A stretch of DNA of 64,000 bases from Loxodes magnus (Eukaryota; Ciliophora; Karyorelictea; Loxodida; Loxodidae), in assembly GCA_946699065.1 (NCBI GenBank), contig CAMPDV010000100.1, forward strand, positions 1 through 64,000. Reading direction: 5' to 3'. Of this stretch, positions 1 to 15,000 are shown in pieces. The notes beneath the pieces were generated by a model. It searched no databases. It worked only from the letters and a program-made list of their open reading frames with translations, and was not told the origin of the DNA. Both the position numbers and the translations under genes were made by a program. Every line of letters starts with the position of its first letter. The stretch's first letter is position 1.

Positions 1-3000
1 AGTTAACAAAGTATGAAAAAAAGTTGGTTATTTTTTTAAGGGAAAAAAGCCTTGTTTTGAAGTGAGAATACGAAATTTAAATATCAGAGTGAGTTAACAA
101 AGTATGAAAAAAAGTAGGTTATTTTTTTAAGGGAAAAAAGCCTTGTTTTGAAGTGAGAATACGAAATTTAAATATCAGAGTGAGTTAACAAAGTATGAAA
201 AAAAGTAGGTTATTTTTTTAAGGGAAAAAAGCCTTGTTTTTGAAGTGTTTTGAAGTGAGAATACGAAATTTAAATATCAGAGTGAGTTAACAAAGTATGA
301 AAAAAAGTAGGTTATTTTTTTAAGGGAAAAAAGCCTTGTTTTTGAAGTGTTTTGAAGTGAGAATACGAAATTTAAATATCAGAGTGAGTTAACAAAGTAT
401 GAAAAAAAGTAGGATATTTTTTTAAGGGAAAAAAGCCTTGTTTTGAAGTGAGAATACGAAATTTAAATATCAGAGTGAGTTAACAAAGTATGAAAAAAAG
501 TAGGTTATTTTTTTAAGGGAAAAAAGCCTTGTTTTGAAGTGAGAATACGAAATTTAAATATCAGAGTGAGTTAACAAAGTATGAAAAAAAGTTGGTATTT
601 TTTAAGGGAAAAAAGCCTTGTTTTGAAGTGAGAATACGAAATTTAAATATCAGAGTGAGTTAACAAAGTATGAAAAAAAGTAGGTTATTTTTTTAAGGGA
701 AAAAAGCCTTGTTTTTGAAGTGTTTTTGAAGTGAGAATACGAAATTTAAATATCAGAGTGAGTTAACAAAGTATGAAGAAAAGTAGGTTATTTTTTTAAG
801 GGAAAAAAGCCTTGTTTTTGAAGTGAGAATACGAAATTTAAATATCAGAGTGAGTTAACAAAGTATGAAAAAAAGTAGGTTATTTTTTTAAGGGAAAAAA
901 GCCTGAAGTGTTTTGAAGTGAGAATACGAAATTTAAATATCAGAGTGAGTTAACAAAGTATGAAAAAAAGTAGGTTATTTTTTTAAGGGAAAAAAGCCTT
1001 GTTTTGAAGTGAGAATACGAAATTTAAATATCAGAGTGAGTTAACAAAGTATGAAAAAAAGTAGGTTATTTTTTTAGCCTTGTTTTTGAAGTGAGAATAC
1101 GAAATTTAAATATCAGAGTGAGTTAACAAAGTATGAAAAAAAGTTGTATTTTTTAAGGGAAAAAAGCCTTGTTTTGAAGTGAGAATACGAAATTTAAATA
1201 TCAGAGTGAGTTAATTAAGTATGAAAAAAAGTAGGTTATTTTTTTAAGGGAAAAAAGCCTTGTTTTTGAAGTGTTTTGAAGTGAGAATACGAAATTTAAA
1301 TATCAGAGTGAGTTAACAAAGTATGAAAAAAAGTAGGTTATTTTTTTAAGGGAAAAAAGCCTTGTTTTGAAGTGAGAATACGAAATTTAAATATCAGAGT
1401 GAGTTAACAAAGTATGAAAAAAAGTAGGTTATTTTTTTAAGGGAAAAAAGCCTTGTTTTGAAGTGAGAATACGAAATTTAAATATCAGAGTGAGTTAACA
1501 AAGTATGAAAAAAAGTAGGTTATTTTTTTAAGGGAAAAAAGCCTTGTTTTTGAAGTGTTTTGAAGTGAGAATACGAAATTTAAATATCAGAGTGAGTTAA
1601 CAAAGTATGAAAAAAAGTAGGATATTTTTTTAAGGGAAAAAAGCCTTGTTTTTGAAGTGTTTTGAAGTGAGAATACGAAATTTAAATATCAGAGTGAGTT
1701 AACAAAGTATGTAGGATATTTTTTTAAGGGAAAAAAGCCTTGTTTTTGAAGTGTTTTGAAGTGAGAATACGTATCAGAGTGAGTTAACAAAGTATGGTAG
1801 GTTATTTTTTTAAGGGAAAAAAGCCTTGTTTTTGAAGTGTTTTGAAGTGAGAATACGAAATTTAAATATCAGAGTGAGTTAACAAAGTATGAAAAAAAGT
1901 AGGTTATTTTTTTAAGGGAAAAAAGCCTTGATTTTGAAGTGTTTTGAAGTGAGAATACGAAATTTAAATATCAGAGTGAGTTAACAAAGTATGAAAAAAA
2001 GTAGGATATTTTTTTAAGGGAAAAAAGCCTTGTTTTTGAAGTGTTTTGAAGTGAGAATACGAAATTTAAATATCAGAGTGAGTTAACAAAGTATGAAAAA
2101 AAGTAGGTTATTTTTTTAAGGGAAAAAAGCCTTGTTTTTGAAGTGTTTTGAAGTGAGAATACGAAATTTAAATATCAGAGTGAGTTAACAAAGTATGAAA
2201 AAAAGTAGGTTATTTTTTTAAGGGAAAAAAGCCTTGTTTTTGAAGTGTTTTGAAGTGAGAATACGAAATTTAAATATCAGAGTGAGTTAACAAAGTATGA
2301 AAAAAAGTAGGTTATTTTTTTAAGGGAAAAAAGCCTTGTTTTTGAAGTGTTTTGAAGTGAGAATACGAAATTTAAATATCAGAGTGAGTTAACAAAGTAT
2401 GAAAAAAAGTAGGATATTTTTTTAAGGGAAAAAAGCCTTGTTTTTGAAGTGTTTTGAAGTGAGAATACGAAATTTAAATATCAGAGTGAGTTAACAAAGT
2501 ATGAAAAAAAGTAGGTTATTTTTTTAAGGGAAAAAAGCCTTGTTTTGAAGTGAGAATAGAAATTTAAATATCAGAGTGAGTTAACAAAGTATGAAAAAAA
2601 GTAGGTTATTTTTTTAAGGGAAAAAAGCCTTGTTTTTGAAGTGTTTTGAAGTGAGAATACGAAATTTAAATATCAGAGTGAGTTAACAAAGTATGAAAAA
2701 AAGTAGGTTATTTTTTTAAGGGAAAAAAGCCTTGTGTTTTGAAGTGAGAATACGAAATTTAAATATCAGAGTGAGTTAACAAAGTATGAAAAAAAGTAGG
2801 TTATTTTTTTAAGGGAAAAAAGCCTTGTTTTTGAAGTGTTTTGAAGTGAGAATACGAAATTTAAATATCAGAGTGAGTTAACAAAGTATGAAAAAAAGTA
2901 GGATATATTTTTTTAAGGGAAAAAAGCCTTGTTTTTGAAGTGTTTTGAAGTGAGAATACGAAATTTAAATATCAGAGTGAGTTAACAAAGTATGAAAAAA

Positions 3001-6000
3001 AGTAGGATATTTTTTTAAGGGAAAAAAGCCTTGTTTTTGAAGTGTTTTGAAGTGAGAATACGAAATTTAAATATCAGAGTGAGTTAACAAAGTATGAAAA
3101 AAAGTAGGTTATTTTTTTAAGGGAAAAAAGCCTTGTTTTTGAAGTGTTTTGAAGTGAGAATACGAAATTTAAATATCAGAGTGAGTTAACAAAGTATGAA
3201 AAAAAGTAGGTTATTTTTTTAAGGGAAAAAAGCCTTGTTTTGAAGTGTTTTGAAGTGAGAATACGAAATTTAAATATCAGAGTGAGTTAACAAAGTATGA
3301 AAAAAAGTTGGTTATTTTTTTAAGGGAAAAAAAGCCTTGTTTTTGAAGTGTTTTGAAGTGAGAATACGAAATTTAAATATCAGAGTGAGTTAACAAAGTA
3401 TGAAAAAAAGTAGGATATTTTTTTAAGGGAAAAAAGCCTTGTTTTTGAAGTGTTTTGAAGTGAGAATACGAAATTTAAATATCAGAGTGAGTTAACAAAG
3501 TATGAAAAAAAGTAGGTTATTTTTTTAAGGGAAAAAAGCCTTGTTTTTGAAGTGTTTTGAAGTGAGAATACGAAATTTAAATATCAGAGTGAGTTAACAA
3601 AGTATGAAAAAAAGTAGGTTATTTTTTTAAGGGAAAAAAGCCTTGTTTTGAAGTGAGAATACGAAATTTAAATATCAGAGTGAGTTAACAAAGTATGAAA
3701 AAAAGTAGGTTATTTTTTTAAGGGAAAAAAGCCTTGTTTTTGAAGTGTTTTGAAGTGAGAATACGAAATTTAAATATCAGAGTGAGTTAACAAAGTATGA
3801 AAAAAAGTAGGATATTTTTTTTAAGGGAAAAAAGCCTTGTTTTTGAAGTGTTTTGAAGTGAGAATACGAAATTTAAATATCAGAGTGAGTTAACAAAGTA
3901 TGAAAAAAAGTAGGTTATTTTTTTAAGGGAAAAAAGCCTTGTTTTTGAAGTGTTTTGAAGTGAGAATACGAAATTTAAATATCAGAGTGAGTTAACAAAG
4001 TATGAAAAAAAGTAGGTTATTTTTTTAAGGGAAAAAAGCCTTGTTTTTGAAGTGTTTTGAAGTGAGAATACGAAATTTAAATATCAGAGTGAGTTAACAA
4101 AGTATGAAAAAAAGTAGGTTATTTTTTTAAGGGAAAAAAAGCCTTGTTTTTGAAGTGTTTTGAAGTGAGAATACGAAATTTAAATATCAGAGTGAGTTAA
4201 CAAAGTATGAAAAAAAGTAGGTTATTTTTTTAAGGGAAAAAAGCCTTGTTTTTGAAGTGTTTTGAAGTGAGAATACGAAATTTAAATATCAGAGTGAGTT
4301 AACAAAGTATGAAAAAAAGTAGGTTATTTTTTTAAGGGAAAAAAGCCTTGTTTTTGAAGTGTTTTGAAGTGAGAATACGAAATTTAAATATCAGAGTGAG
4401 TTAACAAAGTATGAAAAAAAGTAGGTTATTTTTTTAAGGGAAAAAAGCCTTGTTTTTGAAGTGTTTTGAAGTGAGAATACGAAATTTAAATATCAGAGTG
4501 AGTTAACAAAGTATGAAAAAAAGTAGGATATTTTTTTAAGGGAAAAAAGCCTTGTTTTTGAAGTGTTTTGAAGTGAGAATACGAAATTTAAATATCAGAG
4601 TGAGTTAACAAAGTATGAAAAAAAGTAGGTTATTTTTTTAAGGGAAAAAAGCCTTGTTTTTGAAGTGTTTTGAAGTGAGAATACGAAATTTAAATATCAG
4701 AGTGAGTTAACAAAGTATGAAAAAAAGTAGGTTATTTTTTTAAGGGAAAAAAGCCTTGTTTTTGAAGTGTTTTGAAGTGAGAATACGAAATTTAAATATC
4801 AGAGTGAGTTAACAAAGTATGAAAAAAAGTAGGTTATTTTTTTAAGGGAAAAAAGCCTTGTTTTTAAGTGAGAATACGAAATTTAAATATCAGAGTGAGT
4901 TAACAAAGTATGAAAAAAAGTAGGTTATTTTTTTAAGGGAAAAAAGCCTTGTTTTTGAAGTGTTTTGAAGTGAGAATACGAAATTTAAATATCAGAGTGA
5001 GTTAACAAAGTATGAAAAAAAGTAGGTTATTTTTTTAAGGGAAAAAAGCCTTGTTTTTGAAGTGTTTTGAAGTGAGAATACGAAATTTAAATATCAGAGT
5101 GAGTTAACAAAGTATGAAAAAAAGTAGGTTATTTTTTTAAGGGAAAAAAGCCTTGTTTTGAAGTGAGAATACGAAATTTAAATATCAGAGTGAGTTAACA
5201 AAGTATGAAAAAAAGTAGGTTATTTTTTTAAGGGAAAAAAGCCTTGTTTTTGAAGTGTTTTGAAGTGAGAATACGAAATTTAAATATCAGAGTGAGTTAA
5301 CAAAGTATGAAAAAAAGTAGGTTATTTTTTTAAGGGAAAAAAGCCTTGTTTTTGAAGTGTTTTGAAGTGAGAATACGAAATTTAAATATCAGAGTGAGTT
5401 AACAAAGTTGAAAAAAAGTAGGTTATCTTATTTTTGAAGTTTTTGAAGTGAGAATAGTCACGAAATTTAAATATCAGAGTGAGTTAACAAAGTATGAAAA
5501 AAAGTAGGTTATTTTTTTAAGGGAAAAAAGCCTTGTTTTTGAAGTGTTTTGAAGTGAGAATACGAAATTTAAATATCAGAGTGAGTTAACAAAGTATGAA
5601 AAAAAGTAGGTTATTTTTTTAAGGGAAAAAAGCCTTGTTTTTGAAGTGTTTTGAAGTGAGAATACGAAATTTAAATATCAGAGTGAGTTAACAAAGTATG
5701 AAAAAAAGTAGGTTATTTTTTTAAGGGAAAAAAGCCTTGTTTTGAAGTGAGAATACGAAATTTAAATATCAGAGTGAGTTAACAAAGTATGAAAAAAAGT
5801 AGGTTATTTTTTTAAGGGAAAAAAGCCTTGTTTTTGAAGTGTTTTGAAGTGAGAATACGAAATTTAAATATCAGAGTGAGTTAACAAAGTATGAAAAAAA
5901 GTAGGTTATTTTTTTAAGGGAAAAAAGCCTTGTTTTTGAAGTGTTTTGAAGTGAGAATACGAAATTTAAATATCAGAGTGAGTTAACAAAGTATGAAAAA

Positions 6001-9000
6001 AAGTAGGTTATTTTTTTAAGGGAAAAAAGCCTTGTTTTTGAAGTGTTTTGAAGTGAGAATACGAAATTTAAATATCAGAGTGAGTTAACAAAGTATGAAA
6101 AAAAGTAGGTTATTTTTTTAAGGGAAAAAAGCCTTGTTTTTGAAGTGTTTTGAAGTGAGAATACGAAATTTAAATATCAGAGTGAGTTAACAAAGTATGA
6201 AAAAAAGTAGGTTATTTTTTTAAGGGAAAAAAGCCTTGTTTTTGAAGTGTTTTGAAGTGAGAATACGAAATTTAAATATCAGAGTGAGTTAACAAAGTAT
6301 GAAAAAAAGTAGGTTATTTTTTTAAGGGAAAAAAGCCTTGTTTTGAAGTGAGAATACGAAATTTAAATATCAGAGTGAGTTAACAAAGTATGAAAAAAAG
6401 TAGGTTATTTTTTTAAGGGAAAAAAGCCTTGTTTTTGAAGTGTTTTGAAGTGAGAATACGAAATTTAAATATCAGAGTGAGTTAACAAAGTATGAAAAAA
6501 AGTAGGTTATTTTTTTAAGGGAAAAAAGCCTTGTTTTAAGTGAGAATACGAAATTTAAATATCAGAGAGTGAGTTAACAAAGTATGAAAAAAAGTAGGTT
6601 AGGTTATTTTTTTAAGGGAAAAAAGCCTTGTTTTTGAAGTGTTTTGAAGTGAGAATACGAAATTTAAATATCAGAGTGAGTTAACAAAGTATGAAAAAAA
6701 GTAGGTTATTTTTTTAAGGGAAAAAAGCCTTGTTTTTGAAGTGTTTTGAAGTGAGAATACGAAATTTAAATATCAGAGTGAGTTAACAAAGTATGAAAAA
6801 AAGTAGGTTATTTTTTTATTTTTTTAAGGGAAAAAAGCCTTGTTATTTTTTTTTGAAGTGAGAATACGAAATTTAAATATCAGAGTGAGTTAACAAAGTA
6901 TGAAAAAAAGTAGGTTATTTTTTTAAGGGAAAAAAGCCTTGTTTTTGAAGTGTTTTGAAGTGAGAATACGAAATTTAAATATCAGAGTGAGTTAACAAAG
7001 TATGAAAAAAAGTAGGTTATTTTTTTAAGGGAAAAAAGCCTTGTTTTGAAGTGAGAATACGAAATTTAAATATCAGAGTGAGTTAACAAAGTATGAAAAA
7101 AAGTAGGTTATTTTTTTAAGGGAAAAAAGCCTTGTTTTTGAAGTGTTTTGAAGTGAGAATACGAAATTTAAATATCAGAGTGAGTTAACAAAGTATGAAA
7201 AAAAGTAGGTTATTTTTTTAAGGGAAAGAATACGAAATTTAAATATCAGAGTGAGTTAACAAAGTATGAAAAAAAGTAGGTTATTTTTTTAAGGGAAAAA
7301 AGCCTTGTTTTTGAAGTGTTTTGAAGTGAGAATACGAAATTTAAATATCAGAGTGAGTTAACAAAGTATGAAAAAAAGTAGGTTATTTTTTTAAGGGAAA
7401 AAAGCCTTGTTTTTTGTTTTGAAGTGAGAATACGAAATTTAAATATCAGAGTGAGTTAACAAAGTATGAAAAAAAGTAGGTTATTTTTTTAAGGGAAAAA
7501 AGCCTTGTTTTTGAAGTGTTTTGAAGTGAGAATACGAAATTTAAATATCAGAGTGAGTTAACAAAGTATGAAAAAAAGTAGGTTATTTTTTTAAGGGAAA
7601 AAAGCCTTGTTTTTGAAGTGTTTTGAAGTGAGAATACGAAATTTAAATATCAGAGTGAGTTAACAAAGTATGAAAAAAAGTAGGTTATTTTTTTAAGGGA
7701 AAAAAGCCTTGTTTTTGAAGTGTTTTGAAGTGAGAATACGAAATTTAAATATCAGAGTGAGTTAACAAAGTATGAAAAAAAGTAGGTTATTTTTTTAAGG
7801 GAAAAAAGCCTTGTTTTTGAAGTGAGAATACGAAATTTAAATATCAGAGTGAGTTAACAAAGTATGAAAAAAAGTAGGATATTTTTTTAAGGGAAAAAAG
7901 CCTTGTTTTTGAAGTGTTTTGAAGTGAGAATACGAAATTTAAATATCAGAGTGAGTTAACAAAGTATGAAAAAAAGTAGGTTATTTTTTTAAGGGAAAAA
8001 AGCCTTGTTTTGAAGTGAGAATACGAAATTTAAATATCAGAGTGAGTTAACAAAGTATGAAAAAAAGTAGGTTATTTTTTTAAGGGAAAAAAGCCTTGTT
8101 TTTGAAGTGTTTTGAAGTGAGAATACGAAATTTAAATATCAGAGTGAGTTAACAAAGTATGAAAAAAAGTAGGTTATTTTTTTAAGGGAAAAAAGCCTTG
8201 TTTTGAAGTGAGAATACGAAATTTAAATATCAGAGTGAGTTAACAAAGTATGAAAAAAAGTAGTTTATTTTTTTAAGGGAAAAAAGCCTTGTTTTGAAGT
8301 GAGAATACGAAATTTAAATATCAGAGTGAGTTAACAAAGTATGAAAAAAAGTTGGTTATTTTTTTAAGGGAAAAAAGCCTTGTTTTTGAAGTGTTTTGAA
8401 GTGAGAATACGAAATTTAAATATCAGAGTGAGTTAACAAAGTATGAAAAAAAGTAGGTTATTTTTTTATTTTTTTAAGGGAAAAAAGCCTTGTTTTGAAG
8501 TGAGAATACGAAATTTAAATATCAGAGTGAGTTAACAAAGTATGAAAAAAAGTAGGTTATTTTTTTAAGGGAAAAAAGCCTTGTTTTTGAAGTGTTTTGA
8601 AGTGAGAATACGAAATTTAAATATCAGAGTGAGTTAACAAAGTATGAAAAAAAGTAGGTTATTTTTTTAAGGGAAAAAAGCCTTGTTTTTGAAGTGTTTT
8701 GAAGTGAGAATACGAAATTTAAATATCAGAGTGAGTTAACAAAGTATGAAAAAAAGTAGGTTATTTTTTTAAGTTAACAAAGTATGAAAAAAAGTAGGTT
8801 ATTTTTTTAAGGGAAAAAAGCATTGTTTTGAAGTGAGAATACGAAATTTAAATATCAGAGTGAGTTAACAAAGTATGAAAAAAAGTAGGTTATTTTTTTG
8901 AAGTGTTTTGAAGTGAGAATACGAAATTTAAATATCAGAGTGAGTTAACAAAGTATGAAAAAAAGTAGGTTATTTTTTTAAGGGAAAAAAGCCTTGTTTT

Positions 9001-12000
9001 TGAAGTGTTTTGAAGTGAGAATACGAAATTTAAATATCAGAGTGAGTTAACAAAGTATGAAAAAAAGTAGGTTATTTTTTTAAGGGAAAAAAGCCTTGTT
9101 TTGAAGTGAGAATACGAAATTTAAATATCAGAGTGAGTTAACAAAGTATGAAAAAAAGTAGGTTATTTTTTTAAGGGAAAAAAGCCTTGTTTTTGAAGTG
9201 TTTTGAAGTGAGAATACGAAATTTAAATATCAGAGTGAGTTAACAAAGTATGAAAAAAAGTAGGTTATTTTTTTAAGGGAAAAAAGCCTTGTTTTGAAGT
9301 GAGAATACGAAATTTAAATATCAGAGTGAGTTAACAAAGTATGAAAAAAAGTAGGTTATTTTTTTAAGGGAAAAAAGCCTTGTTTTTGAAGTGTTTTGAA
9401 GTGAGAATACGAAATTTAAATATCAGAGTGAGTTAACAAAGTATGAAAAAAAGTAGGTTATTTTTTTAAGGGAAAAAAGCCTTGTTTTTGAAGTGTTTTG
9501 AAGTGAGAATACGAAATTTAAATATCAGAGTGAGTTAACAAAGTATGAAAAAAAGTAGGTTATTTTTTTAAGGGAAAAAAGCCTTGTTTTGAAGTGAGAA
9601 TACGAAATTTAAATATCAGAGTGAGTTAACAAAGTATGAAAAAAAGGGTTATTTTTTTAAGGGAAAAAAGCCTTGTTTTTGAAGTGTTTTGAAGTGAGAA
9701 TACGAAATTTAAATATCAGAGTGAGTTAACAAAGTATGAAAAAAAGTAGGTTATTTTTTTAAGGGAAAAAAGCCTTGTTTTTGAAGTGTTTTGAAGTGAG
9801 AATACGAAATTTAAATATCAGAGTGAGTTAACAAAGTATGAAAAAAAGTAGGTTATTTTTTTAAGGGAAAAAAGCCTTGTTTTTGAAGTGTTTTGAAGTG
9901 AGAATACGAAATTTAAATATCAGAGTGAGTTAACAAAGTATGAAAAAAAGTAGGTTATTTTTTTAAGGGAAAAAAGCCTTGTTTTGAAGTGAGAATACGA
10001 AATTTAAATATCAGAGTGAGTTAACAAAGTATGAAAAAAAGTAGGTTATTTTTTTAAGGGAAAAAAGCCTTGTTTTTGAAGTGTTTTGAAGTGAGAATAC
10101 GAAATTTAAATATCAGAGTGAGTTAACAAAGTATGAAAAAAAGTAGGTTATTTTTTTAAGGGAAAAAAGCCTTGTTTTGAAGTGAGAATACGAAATTTAA
10201 ATATCAGAGTGAGTTAACAAAGTATGAAAAAAAGTAGGTTATTTTTTTAAGGGAAAAAAGCCTTGTTTTTGAAGTGTTTTGAAGTGAGAATACGAAATTT
10301 AAATATCAGAGTGAGTTAACAAAGTATGAAAAAAAGTAGGTTATTTTTTTAAGGGAAAAAAGCCTTGTTTTTGAAGTGTTTTGAAGTGAGAATACGAAAT
10401 TTAAATATCAGAGTGAGTTAACAAAGTATGAAAAAAAGTAGGTTATTTTTTTAAGGGAAAAAAGCCTTGTTTTTGAAGTGTTTTGAAGTGAGAATACGAA
10501 ATTTAAATATCAGAGTGAGTTAACAAAGTATGAAAAAAAGTAGGTTATTTTTTTAAGGGAAAAAAGCAGAGTGAGTTAACAAAGTATGAAAAAAAGTGTT
10601 TTTGAAGTGTTTTGAAGTGAGAATACGAAATTTAAATATCAGAGTGAGTTAACAAAGTATGAAAAAAAGTAGGTTATTTTTTTAAGGGAAAAAAGCCTTG
10701 TTTTTGAAGTGTTTTGAAGTGAGAATACGAAATTTAAATATCAGAGTGAGTTAACAAAGTATGAAAAAAAGTAGGTTATTTTTTTAAGGGAAAAAAGCCT
10801 TGTTTTGAAGTGAGAATACGAAATTTAAATATCAGAGTGAGTTAACAAAGTATGAAAAAAAGTTGGTTATTTTTTTAAGGGAAAAAAGCCTTGTTTTTGA
10901 AGTGTTTTGAAGTGAGAATACGAAATTTAAATATCAGAGTGAGTTAACAAAGTATGAAAAAAAGTAGGTTATTTTTTTAAGGGAAAAAAGCCTTGTTTTT
11001 GAAGTGTTTTGAAGTGAGAATACGAAATTTAAATATCAGAGTGAGTTAACAAAGTATGAAAAAAAGTAGGTTATTTTTTTAAGGGAAAAAAGCCTTGTTT
11101 TTGAAGTGTTTTGAAGTGAGAATACGAAATTTAAATATCAGAGTGAGTTAACAAAGTATGAAAAAAAGTAGGTTATTTTTTTAAGGGAAAAAAGCCTTGT
11201 TTTGAAGTGAGAATACGAAATTTAAATATCAGAGTGAGTTAACAAAGTATGAAAAAAAGTAGGTTATTTTTTTAAGGGAAAAAAGCCTTGTTTTTGAAGT
11301 GTTTTGAAGTGAGAATACGAAATTTAAATATCAGAGTGAGTTAACAAAGTATGAAAAAAAGTAGGTTATTTTTTTAAGGGAAAAAAGCCTTGTTTTTGAA
11401 GTGTTTTGAAGTGAGAATACGAAATTTAAATATCAGAGTGAGTTAACAAAGTATGAAAAAAAGTAGGTTATTTTTTTAAGGGAAAAAAGCCTTGTTTTTG
11501 AAGTGTTTTGAAGTGAGAATACGAAATTTAAATATCAGAGTGAGTTAACAAAGTATGAAAAAAAGTAGGTTATTTTTTTAAGGGAAAAAAGCCTTGTTTT
11601 TGAAGTGTTTTGAAGTGAGAATACGAAATTTAAATATCAGAGTGAGTTAACAAAGTATGAAAAAAAGTAGGTTATTTTTTTAAGGGAAAAAAGCCTTGTT
11701 TTGAAGTGAGAATACGAAATTTAAATATCAGAGTGAGTTAACAAAGTATGAAAAAAAGTAGGTTATTTTTTTAAGGGAAAAAAGCCTTGTTTTTGAAGTG
11801 TTTTGAAGTGAGAATACGAAATTTAAATATCAGAGTGAGTTAACAAAGTATGAAAAAAAGTAGGTTATTTTTTTAAGGGAAAAAAGCCTTGTTTTTGAAG
11901 TGAGAATACGAAATTTAAATATCAGAGTGAGTTAACAAAGTATGAAAAAAAGTAGGTTATTTTTTTAAGGGAAAAAAGCCTTGTTTTTGAAGTGTTTTGA

Positions 12001-15000
12001 AGTGAGAATACGAAATTTAAATATCAGAGTGAGTTAACAAAGTATGAAAAAAAGTAGGTTATTTTTTTAAGGGAAAAAAGCCTTGTTTTTGAAGTGTTTT
12101 GAAGTGAGAATACGAAATTTAAATATCAGAGTGAGTTAACAAAGTATGAAAAAAAGTAGGTTATTTTTTTAAGGGAAAAAAGCCTTGTTTTTGAAGTGTT
12201 TTGAAGTGAGAATACGAAATTTAAATATCAGAGTGAGTTAACAAAGTATGAAAAAAAGTAGGTTATTTTTTTAAGGGAAAAAAGCCTTGTTTTTGAAGTG
12301 TTTTGAAGTGAGAATACGAAATTTAAATATCAGAGTGAGTTAACAAAGTATGAAAAAAAGTAGGTTATTTTTTTAAGGGAAAAAAGCCTTGTTTTTGAAG
12401 TGTTTTGAAGTGAGAATACGAAATTTAAATATCAGAGTGAGTTAACAAAGTATGAAAAAAAGTAGGTTATTTTTTTAAGGGAAAAAAGCCTTGTTTTGAA
12501 GTGAGAATACGAAATTTAAATATCAGAGTGAGTTAACAAAGTATGAAAAAAAGTAGGTTATTTTTTTAAGGGAAAAAAGCCTTGTTTTTGAAGTGTTTTG
12601 AAGTGAGAATACGAAATTTAAATATCAGAGTGAGTTAACAAAGTATGAAAAAAAGTAGGTTATTTTTTTAAGGGAAAAAAGCCTTGTTTTGAAGTGAGAA
12701 TACGAAATTTAAATATCAGAGTGAGTTAACAAAGTATGAAAAAAAGTAGGTTATTTTTTTAAGGGAAAAAAGCCTTGTTTTTGAAGTGTTTTGAAGTGAG
12801 AATACGAAATTTAAATATCAGAGTGAGTTAACAAAGTATGAAAAAAAGTAGGTTATTTTTTTAAGGGAAAAAAGCCTTGTTTTTGAAGTGTTTTGAAGTG
12901 AGAATACGAAATTTAAATATCAGAGTGAGTTAACAAAGTATGAAAAAAAGTAGGTTATTTTTTTAAGGGAAAAAAGCCTTGTTTTTGAAGTGTTTTGAAG
13001 TGAGAATACGAAATTTAAATATCAGAGTGAGTTAACAAAGTATGAAAAAAAGTAGGTTATTTTTTTAAGGGAAAAAAGCCTTGTTTTTGAAGTGTTTTGA
13101 AGTGAGAATACGAAATTTAAATATCAGAGTGAGTTAACAAAGTATGAAAAAAAGTAGGTTATTTTTTTAAGGGAAAAAAGCCTTGTTTTTGAAGTGTTTT
13201 GAAGTGAGAATACGAAATTTAAATATCAGAGTGAGTTAACAAAGTATGAAAAAAAGTAGGTTATTTTTTTAAGGGAAAAAAGCCTTGTTTTTGAAGTGTT
13301 TTGAAGTGAGAATACGAAATTTAAATATCAGAGTGAGTTAACAAAGTATGAAAAAAAGTAGGTTATTTTTTTAAGGGAAAAAAGCCTTGTTTTTGAAGTG
13401 TTTTGAAGTGAGAATACGAAATTTAAATATCAGAGTGAGTTAACAAAGTATGAAAAAAAGTTGGTTATTTTTTTAAGGGAAAAAAGCCTTGTTTTTGAAG
13501 TGTTTTGAAGTGAGAATACGAAATTTAAATATCAGAGTGAGTTAACAAAGTATGAAAAAAAGTAGGTTATTTTTTTAAGGGAAAAAAGCCTTGTTTTTGA
13601 AGTGTTTTGAAGTGAGAATACGAAATTTAAATATCAGAGTGAGTTAACAAAGTATGAAAAAAAGTAGGTTATTTTTTTAAGGGAAAAAAGCCTTGTTTTT
13701 GAAGTGTTTTGAAGTGAGAATACGAAATTTAAATATCAGAGTGAGTTAACAAAGTATGAAAAAAAGTAGGTTATTTTTTTAAGGGAAAAAAGCCTTGTTT
13801 TTGAAGTGTTTTGAAGTGAGAATACGAAATTTAAATATCAGAGTGAGTTAACAAAGTATGAAAAAAAGTAGGTTATTTTTTTAAGGGAAAAAAGCCTTGT
13901 TTTTGAAGTGTTTTGAAGTGAGAATACGAAATTTAAATATCAGAGTGAGTTAACAAAGTATGAAAAAAAGTAGGTTATTTTTTTATTTTTTTAAGGGAAA
14001 AAAGCCTTGTTTTTGAAGTGTTTTGAAGTGAGAATACGAAATTTAAATATCAGAGTGAGTTAACAAAGTATGAAAAAAAGTAGGTTATTTTTTTAAGGGA
14101 AAAAAGCCTTGTTTTTGAAGTGTTTTGAAGTGAGAATACGAAATTTAAATATCAGAGTGAGTTAACAAAGTATGAAAAAAAGTAGGTTATTTTTTTAAGG
14201 GAAAAAAGCCTTGTTTTTGAAGTGTTTTGAAGTGAGAATACGAAATTTAAATATCAGAGTGAGTTAACAAAGTATGAAAAAAAGTAGGTTATTTTTTTAA
14301 GGGAAAAAAGCCTTGTTTTTGAAGTGTTTTGAAGTGAGAATACGAAATTTAAATATCAGAGTGAGTTAACAAAGTATGAAAAAAAGTAGGTTATTTTTTT
14401 AAGGGAAAAAAGCCTAGTTTTTTGTTTTGAAGTGAGAATACGAAATTTAAATATCAGAGTGAGTTAACAAAGTATGAAAAAAAGTAGGTTATTTTTTTAA
14501 GGGAAAAAAGCCTTGTTTTTGAAGTGTTTTGAAGTGAGAATACGAAATTTAAATATCAGAGTGAGTTAACAAAGTATGAAAAAAAGTAGGTTATTTTTTT
14601 AAGGGAAAAAAGCCTTGTTTTTGAAGTGTTTTGAAGTGAGAATACGAAATTTAAATATCAGAGTGAGTTAACAAAGTATGAAAAAAAGTAGGTTATTTTT
14701 TTAAGGGAAAAAAGCCTTGTTTTTGAAGTGTTTTGAAGTGAGAATACGAAATTTAAATATCAGAGTGAGTTAACAAAGTATGAAAAAAAGTAGGTTATTT
14801 TTTTAAGGGAAAAAAGCCTTGTTTTTGAAGTGTTTTGAAGTGAGAATACGAAATTTAAATATCAGAGTGAGTTAACAAAGTATGAAAAAAAGTAGGTTAT
14901 TTTTTTAAGGGAAAAAAGCCTTGTTTTTGAAGTGTTTTGAAGTGAGAATACGAAATTTAAATATCAGAGTGAGTTAACAAAGTATGAAAAAAAGTAGGTT

